From Azoarcus sp. L1K30 (GTDB lineage Bacteria; Pseudomonadota; Gammaproteobacteria; Burkholderiales; Rhodocyclaceae): a stretch of 64,000 bases of DNA. The notes under the pieces were generated by a model. It was not told where the DNA came from. It worked only from the letters and a program-made list of their open reading frames with translations, and did not search any database. The stretch is from positions 2,479,551-2,543,550 of the forward strand of contig NZ_JAGRRD010000001.1 of the NCBI RefSeq assembly GCF_018122735.1, given 5' to 3'. A program made the position numbers and the translations under genes. Numbering within the stretch: the stretch's first letter is position 1; every line of letters begins with the position of its first letter. This document shows, piece after piece, positions 1 to 9,262 of the stretch.

Positions 1-2
1 CC

Positions 3-434
3 CCCCCAGTCGTCAGTACGCCCGCTCCCGAGCTCGTCTCCACACCGGTGCAGGCACCCGCGCCGATGTCTGCGCCCGCGCCGGTTGCAGCCCCGGAAAG
101 CGCCCCGGCGCAGCCCAGCAAGGCGCCCGCCGTCGCGCCCGAACCCGCCACGATGGCGCGTTTCGACGCGGACTACCTGAACAACCCGCCCCCTGCCTAC
201 CCGCAGTTGTCGCGCCGAATGCGCGAAGAGGGCAAGGTGGTGCTGCGCGTGACCGTGTCTGCAGATGGGACACCGAAGCAGATCGAACTCGCGCAAAGCT
301 CCGGGTCCGACCGTCTTGACAAAGCTGCACGCGGCGCCGTGCAACGCTGGCGCTTCGTCCCGGCACGCCAGGGCGACCGCGCCGTCGAAGCGGCAGTACT
401 GGTGCCGATCATTTTCAAACTTGAAGGAAGTTGA
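3..434 (+). CDS. tonB: TonB-family energy transducer, C-terminal part (5' end outside window)
   Basis: The reading frame is open at the left edge, so the N-terminal membrane anchor is missing. What remains is a Pro/Ala-rich periplasmic spacer (first ~45 residues) followed by a TonB C-terminal domain with the typical YP-x-SRR, EGKVVLRVTV and RWRFVPA elements. TonB spans the periplasm and passes proton-motive energy from ExbB-ExbD to outer-membrane receptors. The stop codon lies 2 bases before the exbB ATG, so the three genes form one operon. The natural clients in this window are the siderophore receptor at 6952 and BtuB at 60399. Promoter and start cannot be judged here. Confidence 0.9.
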   Translation, partial: PPVVSTPAPELVSTPVQAPAPMSAPAPVAAPESAPAQPSKAPAVAPEPATMARFDADYLNNPPPAYPQLSRRMREEGKVVLRVTVSADGTPKQIELAQSSGSDRLDKAARGAVQRWRFVPARQGDRAVEAAVLVPIIFKLEGS

Positions 435-436
435 GC

Positions 437-1186
437 ATGGAAACCCAAGCCTTTGGCCTGGCCCACCTGTGGGGACAGTCTGATCTCGCCATTCGTGCCG
501 TCGCAGCCATCCTGCTGCTGATGTCGATGACCAGTTGGTACCTGATTCTCGTGCGCAGCCTGCGCCAGCTTCGCGCACGGCACAGCGACGATGCGGTAGA
601 CGCGTTCTGGGCCGCTCCGAGTCTGAAATCGGGTCTGCAGCGCCTGAACGAACAGGCGCCCGACTCCCCGTTCGAGGCCCTCGCGCATCAGGGCGCCGCC
701 GCAGCGGAGCATTTGCGCCAGCACAACCACCGCGAAACCCTCGGCGGCACATTGGACACAGACGAATTCGTCACCCGCGCCTTGCGCAAGTCGATCTCGA
801 TGTCGACCTCGCAACTTGAGTCAGGCCTCACCATGCTCGCGTCGATCGGCTCGACCGCACCGTTCATCGGCCTGTTCGGCACCGTCTGGGGGATCTATCA
901 TGCCTTGGTCAATATCTCGGTTTCCGGCGTGGCCACCCTCGACAAAGTCGCGGGCCCGGTCGGCGAGGCGCTGATCATGACCGCTTTCGGCCTTTTTGTC
1001 GCCATCCCGGCGGTGCTTGCCTACAACGCATTCACTCGCGCCAATCGGGTCGAGTTGTCCGAACTGGATGCCTTTGCGCACGACCTGCACGCATGGTTTT
1101 CCACCGGCGCACGCATCACCCCGCTCGATAGCCGCAGCCCAACCCGGCACAACAGCGCCGCGGCGCTGGCACCGGAGACTGCGTGA
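437..1186 (+). CDS. exbB: ExbB-type proton channel subunit (MotA/TolQ/ExbB family)
   Basis: The 249-residue protein has three membrane segments (about residues 13-34, 130-150 and 175-195). The SIGSTAPFIGLFGTVWGI stretch and the AFGLFVAIPAVLAYN stretch are diagnostic of the ExbB/TolQ family. It forms the inner-membrane proton channel that energises TonB. The ATG at 437 is chosen because it follows the tonB stop by 2 bases; a TTG two codons upstream overlaps that stop and is less likely. The gene overlaps exbD by one base (TGATG). A separate tolQ exists at 21777; this copy is assigned to the TonB system by its neighbours. Confidence 0.95.
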   Translation: METQAFGLAHLWGQSDLAIRAVAAILLLMSMTSWYLILVRSLRQLRARHSDDAVDAFWAAPSLKSGLQRLNEQAPDSPFEALAHQGAAAAEHLRQHNHRETLGGTLDTDEFVTRALRKSISMSTSQLESGLTMLASIGSTAPFIGLFGTVWGIYHALVNISVSGVATLDKVAGPVGEALIMTAFGLFVAIPAVLAYNAFTRANRVELSELDAFAHDLHAWFSTGARITPLDSRSPTRHNSAAALAPETA

Positions 1187-1608
1187 TGGCCTTCGGAGGT
1201 TTCAATCAGGGTAGCGAGCGCATGCCGACCAGCGAGATCAACATGGTTCCGCTGATCGACGTGATGCTGGTGTTGCTGATCGTCTTCATGATCACTGCGC
1301 CGCTGCTGACGCATTCGGTCAAGATCGATCTCCCCCAGGCATCCAGCACCCCCAACCTCGAAAAGCCCGAGACCGTGACGCTCGCGCTCGACGCCAACGG
1401 TGGGCTATTCTGGAACGACCAGCCGCTGGCAGAAACCGATCTGTCCTCGCGCCTGCAGGCGGCAGCAGCGCTCAGTCCGCAGCCGGAACTGCATCTGCGA
1501 GCCGACCACGACACCCGTTATCAGAAACTGGCCGAAGTGATGTCTGCTGCGCGTGAGGCAGGCATCGAGAAAATGGGGTTCATTACCGTCCCGCCGAAGC
1601 AGCCCTGA
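1186..1608 (+). CDS. exbD: ExbD/TolR-type biopolymer transport protein
   Basis: A 140-residue single-span inner-membrane protein. The segment around residues 19-42 contains PLIDVMLVLL, whose Asp25 is the conserved proton-translocating residue of ExbD/TolR. The rest is a small periplasmic domain. The start overlaps the exbB stop, which suggests translational coupling. It completes the tonB-exbB-exbD energising module. A strong hairpin without a T-run follows at 1643-1665. Confidence 0.95.
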   Translation: MAFGGFNQGSERMPTSEINMVPLIDVMLVLLIVFMITAPLLTHSVKIDLPQASSTPNLEKPETVTLALDANGGLFWNDQPLAETDLSSRLQAAAALSPQPELHLRADHDTRYQKLAEVMSAAREAGIEKMGFITVPPKQP

Positions 1609-1642
1609 CCAGCAGGGCGCAGCCCGGCGCCATCTGGCATCC

Positions 1643-1665
1643 GAGCGCGGCATCCAGCCGCGCTC
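1643..1665. repeat. Perfect 9-bp stem-loop after exbD
   Basis: The arms GAGCGCGGC and GCCGCGCTC are perfectly complementary around the loop ATCCA. It lies 35 bases after the exbD stop, and no T-run follows, so it is not a classical intrinsic terminator. It could protect the 3' end of the tonB-exbBD mRNA or assist Rho-dependent termination before macA. Confidence 0.5.
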
Positions 1666-1779
1666 GCGCAGCGTGCAGCGAGACCCCGTTTTCCCGGATA
1701 TCATCTCGACTGACCTGTGCGACGATCCTTTTGCGCACAGTACGGTCTGTACGATGCATAGACCGTTTCCGGGAGCTCC

Positions 1780-3012
1780 ATGTCCGTCACATCCGCATTG
1801 CGCCATTCCTCCGGATGGCGCCGAATCCTGATCCTTGTCGGCGTTCTTGCACTCGCCACCATCACCTGGCTGAGCTGGACGCGCCTGTCGGGTCATGACG
1901 ACCCAGCGACCGAGCGCCAGTTCGCTACCGTGCAACGGGGCGACATCGAAGACGTAGTCACCGCGACCGGCACCTTGCAGCCTCGCCAATACGTCGATGT
2001 CGGCGCCCAAGTCTCGGGACAGCTGAAGAAGATCCATGTCGTCGTCGGCTCGCAGGTCAAGGCCGGCGATTTGCTGGCCGAGATCGACCCCACGGTTTAT
2101 CTGTCGCGTGTCGACGCGGCCCGCGCCCAGTTGCGCAGCCTGCGCGCCCAGCTCAAGGACCGCGAAGCGCAGCTGACCCTGGCACAGATGCAGTTCCGAC
2201 GCCAGACGGCATTGATGGAGGAAGACGCCACGACCACCGAGAACCTGCAGATCGCGCAGGCGTCATTGGCATCGAGCGCGGCCCAGCTCGACGCCCTGCG
2301 TGCCCAGATCGAACAGAACGAATCGACGCTGCGTGGCGACGAGGCGAACCTGCGGTATGCCCGTATCCTGTCGCCGATGACAGGTACCGTGGTATCGATC
2401 ACGGCCCGTCAGGGACAGACCCTCAATACCAACCAGTCAGCCCCGGTCATCCTGCGCGTGGCCGATCTGTCGACGATGACGGTGCAGACCCAGGTCTCCG
2501 AGGCCGACATCGGCCGCCTGAGAATTGGCATGGAGGCCTATTTCACCACCCTCGGCAGCCAGGGAAAGCGCTGGTATGGCACCCTGGCCGGCATCGAGCC
2601 CACACCGACCGTCACCAATAACGTTGTCCTCTACAACGCACTGTTCGACGTACCCAATGCCGACGGTGTATTGATGACACAGATGACGGCGCAGGTCTTC
2701 TTCGTTGTGGCGAAGGCCGCGGACGTCCTGCAGTTGCCCATGGGGGCACTGACGATGCAGCCGCCTGCGCGCCGCCAGCGTCGCCTGGATGCGTCCAACG
2801 GCACGCCGTCACGCGCGGAGGACACGCGCCAGGCGATCGTGCAGGTCCTGCGGCCCGACAACACCATAGAAGCGCGCACGATCGAAATCGGCCTCAGCAG
2901 CCGTGTCCAGGCCCAGGTGCTGTCCGGACTGGCGGAAGGCGACAAGGTGGTATCCGGCGCCGGAATATCACCCGACGCACCACGCCGTCCCGCCCGCACG
3001 CCGCGCTTATGA
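1780..3012 (+). CDS. macA: MacA-like periplasmic adaptor of a tripartite efflux system
   Basis: A 410-residue HlyD/RND-type membrane-fusion protein. An N-terminal membrane anchor (about 14-32) is followed by a lipoyl-like half around [10 protein letters not shown], an alpha-hairpin (about 105-190), the second lipoyl half ([10 protein letters not shown]) and beta-barrel domains. It links MacB in the inner membrane to the TolC-like pore. The ATG at 1780 has a GGGAG ribosome site, and the gene overlaps macB by 4 bases (ATGA). The substrate is not set by sequence; macrolides, lipopeptides and siderophores are known for this family (PvdR of PvdRT-OpmQ is a relative). Confidence 0.9.
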   Translation: MSVTSALRHSSGWRRILILVGVLALATITWLSWTRLSGHDDPATERQFATVQRGDIEDVVTATGTLQPRQYVDVGAQVSGQLKKIHVVVGSQVKAGDLLAEIDPTVYLSRVDAARAQLRSLRAQLKDREAQLTLAQMQFRRQTALMEEDATTTENLQIAQASLASSAAQLDALRAQIEQNESTLRGDEANLRYARILSPMTGTVVSITARQGQTLNTNQSAPVILRVADLSTMTVQTQVSEADIGRLRIGMEAYFTTLGSQGKRWYGTLAGIEPTPTVTNNVVLYNALFDVPNADGVLMTQMTAQVFFVVAKAADVLQLPMGALTMQPPARRQRRLDASNGTPSRAEDTRQAIVQVLRPDNTIEARTIEIGLSSRVQAQVLSGLAEGDKVVSGAGISPDAPRRPARTPRL

Positions 3013-4979
3013 AGCGCGACAGCCCAATCGGCATCGATGCCAGCATGCGCGGGGCGCAGCCCCTGATCGAACTGAGCGGCATCACCCGCAGTTTCATCAA
3101 TGGCGAGGTCGAGACCCGGGTGTTGCACGGCATCGACCTGCAGATCCATGCCGGGGAGTTCGTCGCCATCATGGGCGCATCGGGCTCAGGAAAGTCGACG
3201 CTGATGAACCTGCTCGGCTGCCTCGACCGCCCCTCCAGTGGCCGTTATCGATTCATGGGCAAGGACGTCGCCGGACTCGACCGCGATGAACTCGCGCGAT
3301 TGCGACGCGAAGCCTTCGGCTTCGTGTTCCAGAGCTACAACCTGATCGGCAGTGCCACTGCGCGCGAGAACATCGAAGTCCCGGCGGTCTATTCGGGCAT
3401 GCCGCCGCACGAGCGCCACGCACGTGCTGATGCCCTGCTCGCGACGCTTGGCCTGGAAGGCCGCGGCCACCATCGGCCGAACCAGCTCTCGGGCGGTCAG
3501 CAACAACGCGTTTCGATCGCCCGTGCGCTGATGAACGGCGGCCGCATCATTCTGGCCGATGAACCCACGGGCGCGCTCGACAGCAAGAGCGGCGAAGATG
3601 TCATGAAACTCCTGCGCTCGCTTTCAGCTCAGGGCCACACCATCATCCTGATCACCCATGCGCCCGAGGTCGCGGCGCTGGCGCATCGCGTGATCGAAGT
3701 CCGCGACGGACGCATCGTCTCCGATCCCGGCCCCGTCCTGCCATCCGGGCCCGAGCCCGATTTCGCCCCGCATGTCGATCGCACTTCGTCGATGACCGAC
3801 GTGCTCGAGGCAACCCGCACCGCGGTGCGCGCACTGCGCAGTAATCTCTTCCGCTCGGTGCTGACCTTGCTGGGCATTGTCATCGGCGTGGCGTCGGTAA
3901 TCGCCATGCTGGCCATCGGCGACGGGGCCAAGGCGAGGGTCATCAACCAGATCAGCGCGATGGGCACCAACCTGCTCAACGTCCGCCCCGGTGCGCCCAA
4001 CCAGCGCGGTCGCGACACCACGGCGACCTTGGTGATAGAAGACGTCAGGGCGATTGCCGAACTGCCCAACGTGCTTGCCTCGGTCCCCGAGCAAAGCGCC
4101 AGCATCACGCTGCGCACCGGCAACCTGGACCATCGCACCAGCGCCAATGCCACATCCTCCGATTACAGTCTGGCGCGCAACTGGGGCGTGGCCCGGGGCA
4201 CCTTCTTCAGCGCCGACGACGAAGCCCGCTACGCTACCGTGGCAGTCATTGGCCAGACCGTGGCCAATGCGCTTTTCCCGCGCACCGACCCGGTCGGCGA
4301 ATACCTGCTGGTGAACAACATCCCGTTTCAGGTCGTCGGGGTCATGACGCCCAAGGGCGCAACCCCGTGGGGGCAGGATCAGGACGACATCGTGTTCGTC
4401 CCCTTCACCACCGGCAGCCTGCGCCTCACCGGCCAGCGCTACCTGCGCAACATCACCGTAGCTGTCGACGAGGTGGGCGCGATCGACCAGACCCAGGCCG
4501 CAGTGCGGAATCTCCTCCTCGCCCGTCATGGTGCCGAGGACTTCCAGATCCGCAACATGGCCTCGATCATCGACACCGTCTCCGCCACCCAGAACACGCT
4601 CACCATCCTGCTCGGCACGGTCGCGGCCATTTCCCTGCTGGTCGGCGGCATCGGGGTGATGAACATCATGCTGGTATCGGTCACCGAACGGACCCGAGAG
4701 ATCGGCATCCGCATGGCCACAGGCGCGCGCATGAAGAATATCCTGCAGCAGTTCCTGATCGAAGCGCTGGTGGTTTCGGCGATCGGCGGCGCCGTCGGCG
4801 TCGCGGTTGGGCTCGGATCCGCGGCCGTCATTGCACTCTTCGACACCCCGATCGAGTATTCGCTGCCGCCGGTGCTGCTTGCGTTTGGCTGCGCGTTTGC
4901 CACCGGGCTGATCTTCGGCTACCTGCCTGCGCGCAAGGCTGCATGCCTCGACCCCGTGGTCGCGCTGGCGTCGGAATGA
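3009..4979 (+). CDS. macB: MacB-type ABC exporter (ATPase fused to FtsX-like permease)
   Basis: A 656-residue protein of usual MacB length. The ABC domain has Walker [10 protein letters not shown] (56-64), signature LSGGQQQR (160-167) and Walker B ILADEP (180-185). The membrane part has one span near 280-300, a large periplasmic domain and three C-terminal spans (about 530-650) ending in [15 protein letters not shown], typical of FtsX/MacB. It acts as a mechanotransmitter driving substrate through MacA and TolC. The start overlaps the macA stop, and the outer-membrane gene follows after 4 bases. Confidence 0.93.
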   Translation: MKRDSPIGIDASMRGAQPLIELSGITRSFINGEVETRVLHGIDLQIHAGEFVAIMGASGSGKSTLMNLLGCLDRPSSGRYRFMGKDVAGLDRDELARLRREAFGFVFQSYNLIGSATARENIEVPAVYSGMPPHERHARADALLATLGLEGRGHHRPNQLSGGQQQRVSIARALMNGGRIILADEPTGALDSKSGEDVMKLLRSLSAQGHTIILITHAPEVAALAHRVIEVRDGRIVSDPGPVLPSGPEPDFAPHVDRTSSMTDVLEATRTAVRALRSNLFRSVLTLLGIVIGVASVIAMLAIGDGAKARVINQISAMGTNLLNVRPGAPNQRGRDTTATLVIEDVRAIAELPNVLASVPEQSASITLRTGNLDHRTSANATSSDYSLARNWGVARGTFFSADDEARYATVAVIGQTVANALFPRTDPVGEYLLVNNIPFQVVGVMTPKGATPWGQDQDDIVFVPFTTGSLRLTGQRYLRNITVAVDEVGAIDQTQAAVRNLLLARHGAEDFQIRNMASIIDTVSATQNTLTILLGTVAAISLLVGGIGVMNIMLVSVTERTREIGIRMATGARMKNILQQFLIEALVVSAIGGAVGVAVGLGSAAVIALFDTPIEYSLPPVLLAFGCAFATGLIFGYLPARKAACLDPVVALASE

Positions 4980-4983
4980 AGTC

Positions 4984-6402
4984 ATGACACATTGCGTCCA
5001 GATCAATGCCATCGTCCTCGCGCTGGCGCTCGGAATGGGCGGATGCGCTTTCGTCGAGCCGGTTCCGCATCCCGACATCCCGCTGCCGGCAAACTGGACC
5101 GAGCCCGCACTCCCCGCCGACACTGCACACGTCATCATGGCCGACTGGTGGCGTGGGTTCGGCTCGGCTCCGCTTGATGCACTCGTGCGCGAAGCGCTGA
5201 AAGCGAACCCGGACTTGAAGATCCAGGGCGAAAGGGTCGTCCAGGCCGAACTGACATTGAGCGGCACGGCCGCCTCACGCTTGCCCAATCTCGGCGCAAG
5301 CGGCGGAACGGACTGGAACCGGAGCGACAATGGTGACGGCGGCAGCAACGCGGTGAGTGAATCCAGGTCTTCCTCCCTCAGGCTGTCGGCAAGCTATGAG
5401 CTCGATCTGTGGGGTCGGGTCGCTGCCACCGTCGCCGGTGCGCAAGCCAGTCTGGCCACAAGCCGCTTCGACCTTGATGCCCTGCGCCTGAGCATGACGG
5501 CCAGCGTTGCCACCGTCTATTTTCAGCGACTGGCGAGCCAGGAGCGGCTCGAGATCGCGCACGCCAACCTTGCAACGGCGGAGCGCGTGCTCAAGGTGGT
5601 CGAGGCGCGCTATCGCAACGGCGCGGCCTCGGCGCTCGACCTCAGCCGCCAGCGCACCACGGTACTCGCGCAGCGTGCCGCGATTGGCCCACTCGAGTAT
5701 CAGTTGCGTCAGACCGACACGGCGCTCGCAGTGCTGCTCGGGCGTACCCCTCAAGAAACGGGATTTGCGCACGACGCGCTCAATGCGCTGGAGATTCCGG
5801 AGGTTGCCGCCGTGCTGCCTGCAGACTTGTTGTTGCGACGCCCCGATCTGGCGGCGGCCGAAGCGGCCCTGCATGGTGCATCCGCCGACATCGCCGCCGC
5901 CCGCGCCAGCCTGCTGCCCAGTTTCAGTCTCGCTGTCTCGGGCGGCGTGGCGAGCAATGCCCTGTTGTCGCTGGCGAACCCATCCTCCATGATCGGCGTG
6001 TCGGCCTCCCTCCTGCATACCATCTTCGACGGTGGCCGACTGCAGGCACAGCTCGACAGCACCCGCTCGCGCCAGCGCGAACTGGTCGAGCAATACCGCA
6101 AGGCCATCCTCACCGCACTCAAGGAAGTGGAGGATGCGCTCGGCAATACGATCCGCGACGCCCGGCAGGAGCGCATTCAAAGACAGGTTGCGACCGAGGC
6201 CGAACGTTCGCTGCGTCTGGCCGAATTGCGCTACCGCGAAGGCGCCGACGACGTCCTGAGTGTTCTGGATGCGCAACGCACCCTGTTCTCCGCGCAGGAC
6301 AGCCTCGCCCTTATCCGTCAGGCCAGACTGACAGACGCTGTCGACCTGTACCGGGCGCTTGGCGGCGGCTGGCATGTCCCGGCGCAAGCGAACGCGCGCT
6401 GA
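4984..6402 (+). CDS. Outer-membrane efflux lipoprotein, TolC/NodT family
   Basis: A 472-residue protein with a lipoprotein signal (lipobox-like LGMGGC, so Cys about residue 21). It has two long TolC-type repeats of beta-strand plus coiled helices, including the NodT-family stretches [10 protein letters not shown] and [14 protein letters not shown]. It should form the outer-membrane channel for the MacA-MacB pair encoded immediately upstream. The start ATG lies 4 bases after the macB stop. Which compound is exported is unknown; the siderophore receptor gene next door makes a PvdRT-OpmQ-like siderophore role possible but unproven. Confidence 0.9.
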   Translation: MTHCVQINAIVLALALGMGGCAFVEPVPHPDIPLPANWTEPALPADTAHVIMADWWRGFGSAPLDALVREALKANPDLKIQGERVVQAELTLSGTAASRLPNLGASGGTDWNRSDNGDGGSNAVSESRSSSLRLSASYELDLWGRVAATVAGAQASLATSRFDLDALRLSMTASVATVYFQRLASQERLEIAHANLATAERVLKVVEARYRNGAASALDLSRQRTTVLAQRAAIGPLEYQLRQTDTALAVLLGRTPQETGFAHDALNALEIPEVAAVLPADLLLRRPDLAAAEAALHGASADIAAARASLLPSFSLAVSGGVASNALLSLANPSSMIGVSASLLHTIFDGGRLQAQLDSTRSRQRELVEQYRKAILTALKEVEDALGNTIRDARQERIQRQVATEAERSLRLAELRYREGADDVLSVLDAQRTLFSAQDSLALIRQARLTDAVDLYRALGGGWHVPAQANAR

Positions 6403-6466
6403 GCGCAAAGGCATCGTCGGATGCATCCACTCGGCGACCGACGGGCGACACCACTCTCTGCAAATT

Positions 6467-6485
6467 AATGCGAATTACTCTCGTT
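6467..6485 (+). promoter_or_regulatory. Fur-box-like operator 1 before the siderophore receptor
   Basis: The 19-bp site AATGCGAATTACTCTCGTT closely matches an inverted-repeat Fur box (AATGCGAAT-N-ATTCGCATT style). It ends 4 bases before a TTGACT -35 element, where bound Fur would block RNA polymerase. Confidence 0.65.
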
Positions 6486-6489
6486 AGCA

Positions 6490-6518
6490 TTGACTCCTAC
6501 GCACAATAAGATGAGAAT
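6490..6518 (+). promoter_or_regulatory. Sigma-70-type promoter of the siderophore receptor
   Basis: TTGACT (6490-6495) and GAGAAT (6513-6518) are separated by 17 bp. The -35 matches consensus at 5 of 6 positions and the -10 at 4 of 6. Fur-like sites lie directly upstream and over the -10, which supports a real iron-regulated promoter. Predicted transcription starts near 6525. Confidence 0.55.
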
Positions 6519-6528
6519 TGTTTCCATC
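6510..6528 (+). promoter_or_regulatory. Fur-box-like operator 2 overlapping the -10
   Basis: The site GATGAGAATTGTTTCCATC is an imperfect palindrome (GATG...CATC) matching the Fur consensus at most positions. It covers the proposed -10 and start point. Together with operator 1 it brackets the promoter. Confidence 0.6.
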
Positions 6529-6951
6529 TGCAAGACGCAGACGAGGGAGCGAGCCTTGTATCGCGCGCTTCCTTGAAGGACGCCGGTCCAGCGCCGGCCC
6601 TCCTTCATCCGACTAGCCAGCCAGTCCTCGACCCGCGCGGATCAGCCAGCCAAGCAGCACAACACGTACCCGGACCGTCAGCCCGACGGCGCGGCAGGTG
6701 TTGGGCGAACGCCGGACTGGCACGGACGCAGCCTCACGCCTCCCGCGGGCGGCCCCCTGCCCGGCCATTCTCCGACGACTGCCCCTCGACCGACGCCACG
6801 CGCGAAGCCTGTGCGCGCCCGACCCGTCACCACGACCGGCCGGAAGCCAGAGCCTTTGCGCAACGGTTTCTGCACGTGCCGAAAGATCGCCAGCCGCAAC
6901 GGAGCTGGCACCTGCGCAACGCTTAGTGATAACGAGGACAAGGTCAAAAAA
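6529..6951 (+). other. Long (about 425 nt) untranslated leader of the receptor gene
   Basis: No convincing gene is visible between the Fur-controlled promoter and the receptor ATG. Short frames exist but are Arg/Pro/Ala-rich, as expected from random high-GC sequence. A stem-loop lies at 6574-6607 (outer arms TGAAGGA and TCCTTCA, inner arms GCCGG and CCGGC). A smaller hairpin, GCCAGC/GCTGGC, lies shortly before the ribosome site. The leader may carry post-transcriptional control; no known riboswitch class is recognised. Confidence 0.5.
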
Positions 6952-9201
6952 ATGAAGAATCAACGCATCATGCTACCCCGCAGCTTCCGTACAAGCACCG
7001 CCCCGACCGTGGGCATGACCTCCATCGCACTGGGCATTTCGACCGTCATGCTGATGCCGCTCGCCTCGGCGGCGGACGCCACCACCAAGCCGAAGGAAGC
7101 CGAAATGGAGGCGGTCCGCGTCGTCGATACCGTCATCGACCCCAACCCCAACGCCGAGCCGGATGTGCCCTACAAGGCGCGGACCTCGGGCGACAAGCGC
7201 CATGTCAAGCCGCTGGCGGAAACGCCGCAGACCATTACCGTGCTCACCGCGAAGCAGCTCGAAGACAGTGGCCGTACCGACCTGCGCGACATCCTGCAGG
7301 CTCAACCCGGTATCACCCTTGGCACTGGCGAAAACGGGAATGCCTTCGGCGACCGCTACATCATCCGCGGTCAGGAAGCACGCAGTGACGTCTTCGTCGA
7401 CGGCCTGCGCGATCCGGGAATGACCGTGCGCGAGAGCTTCGCCACCGAGCAGGTCGAGATCACAAAGGGTCCGAGCTCGACTTTCGCCGGTCGTGGCGCC
7501 ACCGGTGGCGCGGTCAACTCGGTCACCAAGCAGGCCACGACCGATCTCGACTTCGCCAGATTGTCGGGTGGTGTGGGCAGCGACGAATATTACCGTCTCA
7601 CTTTTGACGGCAACCGCGTGCTGAGCGACACCATGGCGATCCGGGTCAATGTGCTCGACGCCTACCAGAAAGTGCCCGAGCGTTCCCCTGCGGATCGTGA
7701 CCGTTCCGGCGCCGCACTCTCCTTCGTATGGCACCCGACTGACGAGCTCGACCTGACCGCCGACTACTATCACGCCGAGGCAAACGACGCACCCGACCTA
7801 GGTGCATACATCAACCGCGGCACCGGCAAGGTCGTCAGCAAGGTGCCGGTCTATCTGCAGGACGAAGACTTCCTCAGGTCACAAATCGACACCTACACGC
7901 TGCGCGCGGTCTACTACGCCAGCAACGATGTCCGCATCGAGAACCTGACCCGTTACGGCACCACCGAGAATGGCTATCTCGCCACCGGTTTCAACGGCAC
8001 CCGCTTGAGCACCCACCAGGGCTGGCAGGACGTCGAGTACTTTGCGAACAGCCTCAACCTCTTCCTCAATCAGCAGATTGCCGGCATGAAGCATCAGTTC
8101 GTGTTCGGCCTGGAGTATTCCGATCACAGCGTCACCAACGGCGTCTACTCCGTCACGCCAACCTCCTACACCGTCACCGGAAACGAGACCAACTGGCAGC
8201 ATCTGCTCAACCGCAGTGTCGTCAAGGGCGCGCAGGATTCGGACTGGAACGTGAAAACGGTGTCGCTGTCGGCGATGGACACCGTCGACCTCAATGACAA
8301 GTGGACGGTATTCGGTGGCCTGCGTCATGACCGCTTCGACTACAGCAACACTGTGCTTGACCGCACGGCGGGTCCGATCGCCTACGAACTCGAGGATGGC
8401 CTGTGGAACGGCCACATGGGCGTGAGCTATAAATTCCTGCCCCACGCCAACGTGTACTTCAATTACAGCACGGCCAGCGATTTCAACGGCGGCGAGTCCG
8501 ACGTGGGCGCGAGTTGCGGCTACGGCGGCATCTGCGTACCGACCGGCACCACCGTCGAGGAGCGTCGTCGCATGTTTGCCAACAGCGAGCCAGAGCGCTC
8601 GCAGAACTTCGAACTCGGGACCAAGTGGGACCTGATGAACAGCAAGCTACTTGCGACCGCGGCGCTGTTCCGCACGGTAAAGAGCGACGTCATGGAGAAC
8701 ACGACCGGGGATGCGTACTCGTCCACCGGCAGCATCAATACCGGCAAGTATCGCATCCAGGGGATCGAGCTCGGGCTCACCGGAAAGCTCACCGACAAGC
8801 TCACCACCCAGTTCGGGGTGGCGGTCATGAAGTCAAAGGTTCTCGAGTCCGCAATTGCCGACGACGAGGGCAAGGGCCTGAGCAACTTCCCCGAGAAGAC
8901 CGCGTCGCTGTTGCTGAGCTACGAAGCGACACCAAAGCTCACGCTCGGCGGCGGCGTGACCTACTCGAGTGAGAAATACTCGGGGCAACCCGAATCCGCT
9001 GCGGCAACCGCACTGGAAGTGCCGGAGTACACCGTGCTCGACCTCTTTGCCAACTATCGGGTGTCCAAGCAACTCAACGCCCGTCTCAATGTGGGCAACG
9101 TCACCGACGAGAAGTACTACACCGCGGTGTATCGCTCGGGCTCGTTTGCCTACATGGGCGACCGCCGCAACATCCGTCTAGCCCTCGACTACAGCTTCTG
9201 A
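6952..9201 (+). CDS. TonB-dependent siderophore receptor
   Basis: A 749-residue outer-membrane receptor. A signal peptide (about 1-40) is followed by a possible TonB box near MEAVRVVDT, a plug domain (ETPQTITVLTAKQLEDSG through GPSSTFAGRGATGGAVN) and a 22-strand-type barrel ending in LALDYSF with the expected terminal Phe. The plug resembles FhuA/FcuA and catecholate (Fiu, PiuA) receptors. The ATG at 6952 is preferred over upstream in-frame codons because signal-peptide features begin there and AGGA-like bases precede it. Two Fur-like sites lie about 425-485 bases upstream. Ligand unknown; no siderophore synthesis gene is in the window. Confidence 0.92.
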   Translation: MKNQRIMLPRSFRTSTAPTVGMTSIALGISTVMLMPLASAADATTKPKEAEMEAVRVVDTVIDPNPNAEPDVPYKARTSGDKRHVKPLAETPQTITVLTAKQLEDSGRTDLRDILQAQPGITLGTGENGNAFGDRYIIRGQEARSDVFVDGLRDPGMTVRESFATEQVEITKGPSSTFAGRGATGGAVNSVTKQATTDLDFARLSGGVGSDEYYRLTFDGNRVLSDTMAIRVNVLDAYQKVPERSPADRDRSGAALSFVWHPTDELDLTADYYHAEANDAPDLGAYINRGTGKVVSKVPVYLQDEDFLRSQIDTYTLRAVYYASNDVRIENLTRYGTTENGYLATGFNGTRLSTHQGWQDVEYFANSLNLFLNQQIAGMKHQFVFGLEYSDHSVTNGVYSVTPTSYTVTGNETNWQHLLNRSVVKGAQDSDWNVKTVSLSAMDTVDLNDKWTVFGGLRHDRFDYSNTVLDRTAGPIAYELEDGLWNGHMGVSYKFLPHANVYFNYSTASDFNGGESDVGASCGYGGICVPTGTTVEERRRMFANSEPERSQNFELGTKWDLMNSKLLATAALFRTVKSDVMENTTGDAYSSTGSINTGKYRIQGIELGLTGKLTDKLTTQFGVAVMKSKVLESAIADDEGKGLSNFPEKTASLLLSYEATPKLTLGGGVTYSSEKYSGQPESAAATALEVPEYTVLDLFANYRVSKQLNARLNVGNVTDEKYYTAVYRSGSFAYMGDRRNIRLALDYSF

Positions 9202-9217
9202 GCGCGGGTGAAACCCA

Positions 9218-9246
9218 GGAAGATCGGGCGTCGAGCCCGGTCTTCC
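9218..9246. repeat. 12-bp stem-loop between receptor and hydroxy-acid oxidase genes
   Basis: The arms GGAAGATCGGGC and GCCCGGTCTTCC pair over 12 positions (one G-T) around the loop GTCGA. No T-run follows, so it is not a standard intrinsic terminator. It may set the ratio of receptor to downstream mRNA or stabilise the receptor mRNA 3' end. Confidence 0.55.
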
Positions 9247-9262
9247 GCACCGGCACACAGCC

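Noticed and set aside
3624-5348. Long minus-strand frame opposite macB
   Set aside because: An antisense open frame caused by high GC; no motif, while macB is complete.
6573-6926. Small frame in the leader of the siderophore receptor
   Set aside because: TTG start, Arg/Pro/Ala-rich, no family resemblance; it overlaps a stem-loop and looks like random high-GC coding.
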